From Mycolicibacter hiberniae (lineage in GTDB: Bacteria > Actinomycetota > Actinomycetes > Mycobacteriales > Mycobacteriaceae), in the NCBI RefSeq assembly GCF_010729485.1, contig NZ_AP022609.1, forward strand, positions 124,001-188,000: 64,000 nt of DNA. Reading direction: 5' to 3'. Both the position numbers and the translations under genes were made by a program. Positions 62,211 through 64,000 of the stretch are shown piece after piece (position 1 is the first letter of the stretch; every line of letters starts with the position of its first letter). The notes under the pieces are model-generated. The model was not told the DNA's origin. It searched no databases and worked only from the letters and a program-made list of their open reading frames with translations.

Positions 62211-63124
62211 TGGGCGCCACCCTGGCGCTGGACGTCGGCGGAACCAAGGTCGCCGTGGGCCTGGTCGATTCCGGCGGGGCGCTGACCTACACCGCCACCC
62301 TGCCCACCCCGGCCGATCAGGGCACCGAGGTGGTGTGGTCGGTGGTGGCCGAGCTGATCGCCGGCGCCCTCGACGCCGCCGGCGGACGGGTGGACGCGGT
62401 CGGCATCGGCTCGGCCGGGCCCGTCGACGTCGGCATCGGTACGGTCAGCCCGCTCAATATCGCGGGCTGGCGCGGCTTCGCCCTGCGTGACCGGGTGGCT
62501 GCCGCGGTGCCCGGCGTGCCGGTCCGCCTGGGCGGCGACGGGGTCTGCATGGCGCTCGGCGAGTACCGGTACGGCGCCGGACGCGGCAGGCGATCCATGC
62601 TCGGGATGGTGGTGTCGACCGGGGTGGGCGGGGGCCTGGTGCTCGACGGCGCCCCCCTGCACGGCCGTACCGGCAATGCGGGGCACGTCGGGCATGTCGT
62701 GGTCGATCCGCAGGGCGAGGTGTGCCGCTGTGGCGGGCGCGGTTGCGTGGAGACCATCGCGTCCGGCCCGGCGATGGTGCGCTGGGCGCTGAGCAACGGC
62801 TGGGTCCCGCAAGCCCCGGTGGCCGACGCCAAGGCGCTGTCCGCGGCGGCGCAAGCCGGTGACCCGGTGGCCGTGCAGGCGTTCCGGCGTGGCACCGACG
62901 CACTGGCGGTGATGATCACCTCGGTGGCGGCGGTGTGCGATCTGGATCTGGTGGTCATCGGTGGGGGAGTCGCCAAGTCCGGGGCCGTGCTGTTCGGGCC
63001 GCTGCGGACTGCGCTGGGGCAGCGGGCCCGGCTCGATTTCCTGAGCGGGTTGCAGGTGGTGCCCGCAGAACTCGGCGGCGACGCCGGGTTGGTGGGCGCC
63101 GCGGTCCTGGCCACCTTGGATTGA
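62210..63124 (+). CDS. ROK-family sugar kinase (Rv0650-type)
   Basis: A 304-residue ROK protein without an HTH domain, so a kinase. ATP motif LALDVGGTKVA, the zinc signature HVGHVVVDPQGEVCRCGGRGCVE, and catalytic Asp expected in GGDGVCMALGE. It overlaps the mannosidase stop. M. tuberculosis carries fabD2 between the two; here they are fused into one operon. It probably phosphorylates mannose or glucose released by the neighbour. Confidence 0.9.
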   Translation: MGATLALDVGGTKVAVGLVDSGGALTYTATLPTPADQGTEVVWSVVAELIAGALDAAGGRVDAVGIGSAGPVDVGIGTVSPLNIAGWRGFALRDRVAAAVPGVPVRLGGDGVCMALGEYRYGAGRGRRSMLGMVVSTGVGGGLVLDGAPLHGRTGNAGHVGHVVVDPQGEVCRCGGRGCVETIASGPAMVRWALSNGWVPQAPVADAKALSAAAQAGDPVAVQAFRRGTDALAVMITSVAAVCDLDLVVIGGGVAKSGAVLFGPLRTALGQRARLDFLSGLQVVPAELGGDAGLVGAAVLATLD

Positions 63125-63190
63125 CTCTGCGCCCACCACGGCAAAGTGCGAGAAGGCCCCGCGGTGGGCGCAGAGTCAATCCAAGGTGGC
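63110..63190. repeat. 28-bp perfect inverted repeat overlapping the ROK stop
   Basis: Bases 63110-63137 recur in inverse at 63163-63190, 28 of 28 paired, around a 25-nt loop. The left arm includes the last four codons and stop of the ROK gene, so the right arm is a copy of coding sequence. It forms a very stable hairpin between the operon and rplJ, without a U-tract. Confidence 0.9.
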
Positions 63191-63229
63191 TGTGGACCCC
63201 GTTTTGGCCAAACAGCACTTGACGGGCTA

Positions 63230-63450
63230 TGGTCAGTGGCGATCCACCGAAGACCGTCGGTCACCGAGCAATCGGTTGAAGGTCCGGGAAGTATCCCGGC
63301 GGCCCACGCAGGAGGACGAGGCACCGGCGCAGCCGGCACGTTTCTGTGACGCCCCGACCGCATCCTGCGTCGGGGCGTTCGTTATTTCCCGGGTGGGTCA
63401 CCGAGACAAGAGTGACTTGAGACAAGCACAGCGACCCCGAGGAGGTATGC
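63230..63450 (+). ncRNA. rplJ (L10) leader with attenuator hairpin
   Basis: The leader upstream of rplJ contains several pairing segments (GGTCCGGGA...TCCCGGCGGCC; GCACCGGCGCAGCCGGC). At 63349-63378 a strong ACGCCCCGAC/GTCGGGGCGT hairpin is followed by TTCGTTATTT, i.e. an intrinsic terminator inside the leader, about 60 nt before the gene. This fits L10-L12 autogenous control of the rplJL operon by attenuation. Confidence 0.6.
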
Positions 63451-64000
63451 ATGGCGCGGGCTGACAAGACCGCCGCCGTCGCGGACATCGTCGAGCAGTT
63501 CAACGAGTCGGCCGCCACCCTGATCACCGAGTATCGCGGTCTGACGGTGGCGAACCTGGCGGAGCTGCGGCGATCACTTGCCGGTTCTGCCACCTACACG
63601 GTGGCGAAGAACACGCTGGTCAAGCGGGCTGCTGCCGAGGCCGGGCTGGAGGGCCTCGAGGAGCTGTTCGCCGGTCCGACGGCGATCGCTTTCGTTCGGG
63701 GTGAGCCCGTCGACGCCGCCAAGGCCATCAAGAAGTTCGCCAAGGACCACAAGGCGCTGGTCATCAAGGGCGGCTACATGGACGGTCGGGCACTGACCGT
63801 CGCCGAGGTGGAGCGCATCGCCGACCTGGAGTCGCGCGAGGTGCTGCTGGCCAAGATGGCCGGTGCCATGAAGGCCAACCTGTCCAAGGCTGCCGGACTG
63901 TTTGCTGCCCCGGCATCGCAGATGGCGCGCCTGGCAGCGGCGCTGCAGGAGAAGAAGCCCGCCGAGGCTGCTCCTGCCGCCGAGGCCCCGGCTGCCGAGG
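63451..64000 (+). CDS. rplJ: 50S ribosomal protein L10 (runs past window end)
   Basis: L10 from the ATG at 63451 behind a GAGGAGGT site. The N-terminal RNA-binding domain has [19 protein letters not shown] and [13 protein letters not shown]. The Ala/Pro/Glu-rich C-terminus typical of actinobacterial L10 begins near residue 170. 183 codons are visible and the stop lies beyond the window. It anchors the L12 stalk, with rplL expected next. Confidence 0.96.
   Translation, partial: MARADKTAAVADIVEQFNESAATLITEYRGLTVANLAELRRSLAGSATYTVAKNTLVKRAAAEAGLEGLEELFAGPTAIAFVRGEPVDAAKAIKKFAKDHKALVIKGGYMDGRALTVAEVERIADLESREVLLAKMAGAMKANLSKAAGLFAAPASQMARLAAALQEKKPAEAAPAAEAPAAE

Overview
The window is high-GC actinobacterial chromosome and belongs to a mycobacterium. 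The right third (about 48.2-64 kb) reproduces the conserved M. tuberculosis order tRNA-Thr, tRNA-Met, rpmG2, hadA-hadB-hadC, tRNA-Trp, secE, nusG, rplK, rplA, mycolate methyltransferases, lipG, an ABC1 kinase, GH38 alpha-mannosidase, ROK kinase and rplJ. Two mycolate methyltransferases are present where M. tuberculosis has four mmaA genes, no fabD2 is seen between the mannosidase and the ROK gene, and a DinB-like gene is added. No transposase, integrase or CRISPR array was seen.

Region 1 (1-8.6 kb, minus strand) looks like a sigma-L locus. sigL and its zinc anti-sigma gene rslA lie behind a second, rearranged copy. There the 'sigma factor' keeps only region 4, and the 'anti-sigma' zinc domain is fused in frame to a complete carotenoid-cleavage dioxygenase. 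Downstream is a four-gene operon of unknown product: ThDP enzyme, SRPBCC cyclase-like protein, KAS III-like enzyme and PLP aminotransferase. Promoters of the form TGAACC-N16-CGTG(T/C), which match the sigma-L consensus, precede sigL, the region-4/dioxygenase pair and the ThDP operon. A fourth precedes a DsbE/Mpt53-CcdA pair at 39.6 kb. I infer one sigma-L regulon with a new biosynthetic output. Just upstream is a membrane-anchored trypsin-like protein lacking catalytic Ser and Asp.

Region 2 (8.7-18.9 kb) is a DNA restriction/defence island: a NaeI-type endonuclease, a C5-cytosine methyltransferase, a divergent Vsr nuclease, and a five-gene overlapping operon encoding a Z1 helicase, a PD-(D/E)XK protein, a GHKL/MORC-like ATPase and two proteins of unknown function.

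Region 3 (19-31 kb) holds an ABC-F ATPase, small secreted and membrane proteins, two SDR enzymes, release factor 3, a GT4/six-hairpin/GH130 mannoside operon and a NYN-domain protein. It ends in a G-rich repeat tract.

Region 4 (31-48 kb) holds recC-recB-recD, two DsbE-CcdA pairs, a phosphofructokinase behind a Cys-Cys leader ORF, a RES-type toxin-antitoxin pair, cyanase, a patatin-like lipase and an MBL-fold hydrolase.

Region 5 (48.2-64 kb) is the core FAS-II, ribosomal and mycolate block. It shows twin bidirectional terminators, a 28-bp palindrome overlapping the ROK stop codon, and an attenuator hairpin in the rplJ leader.
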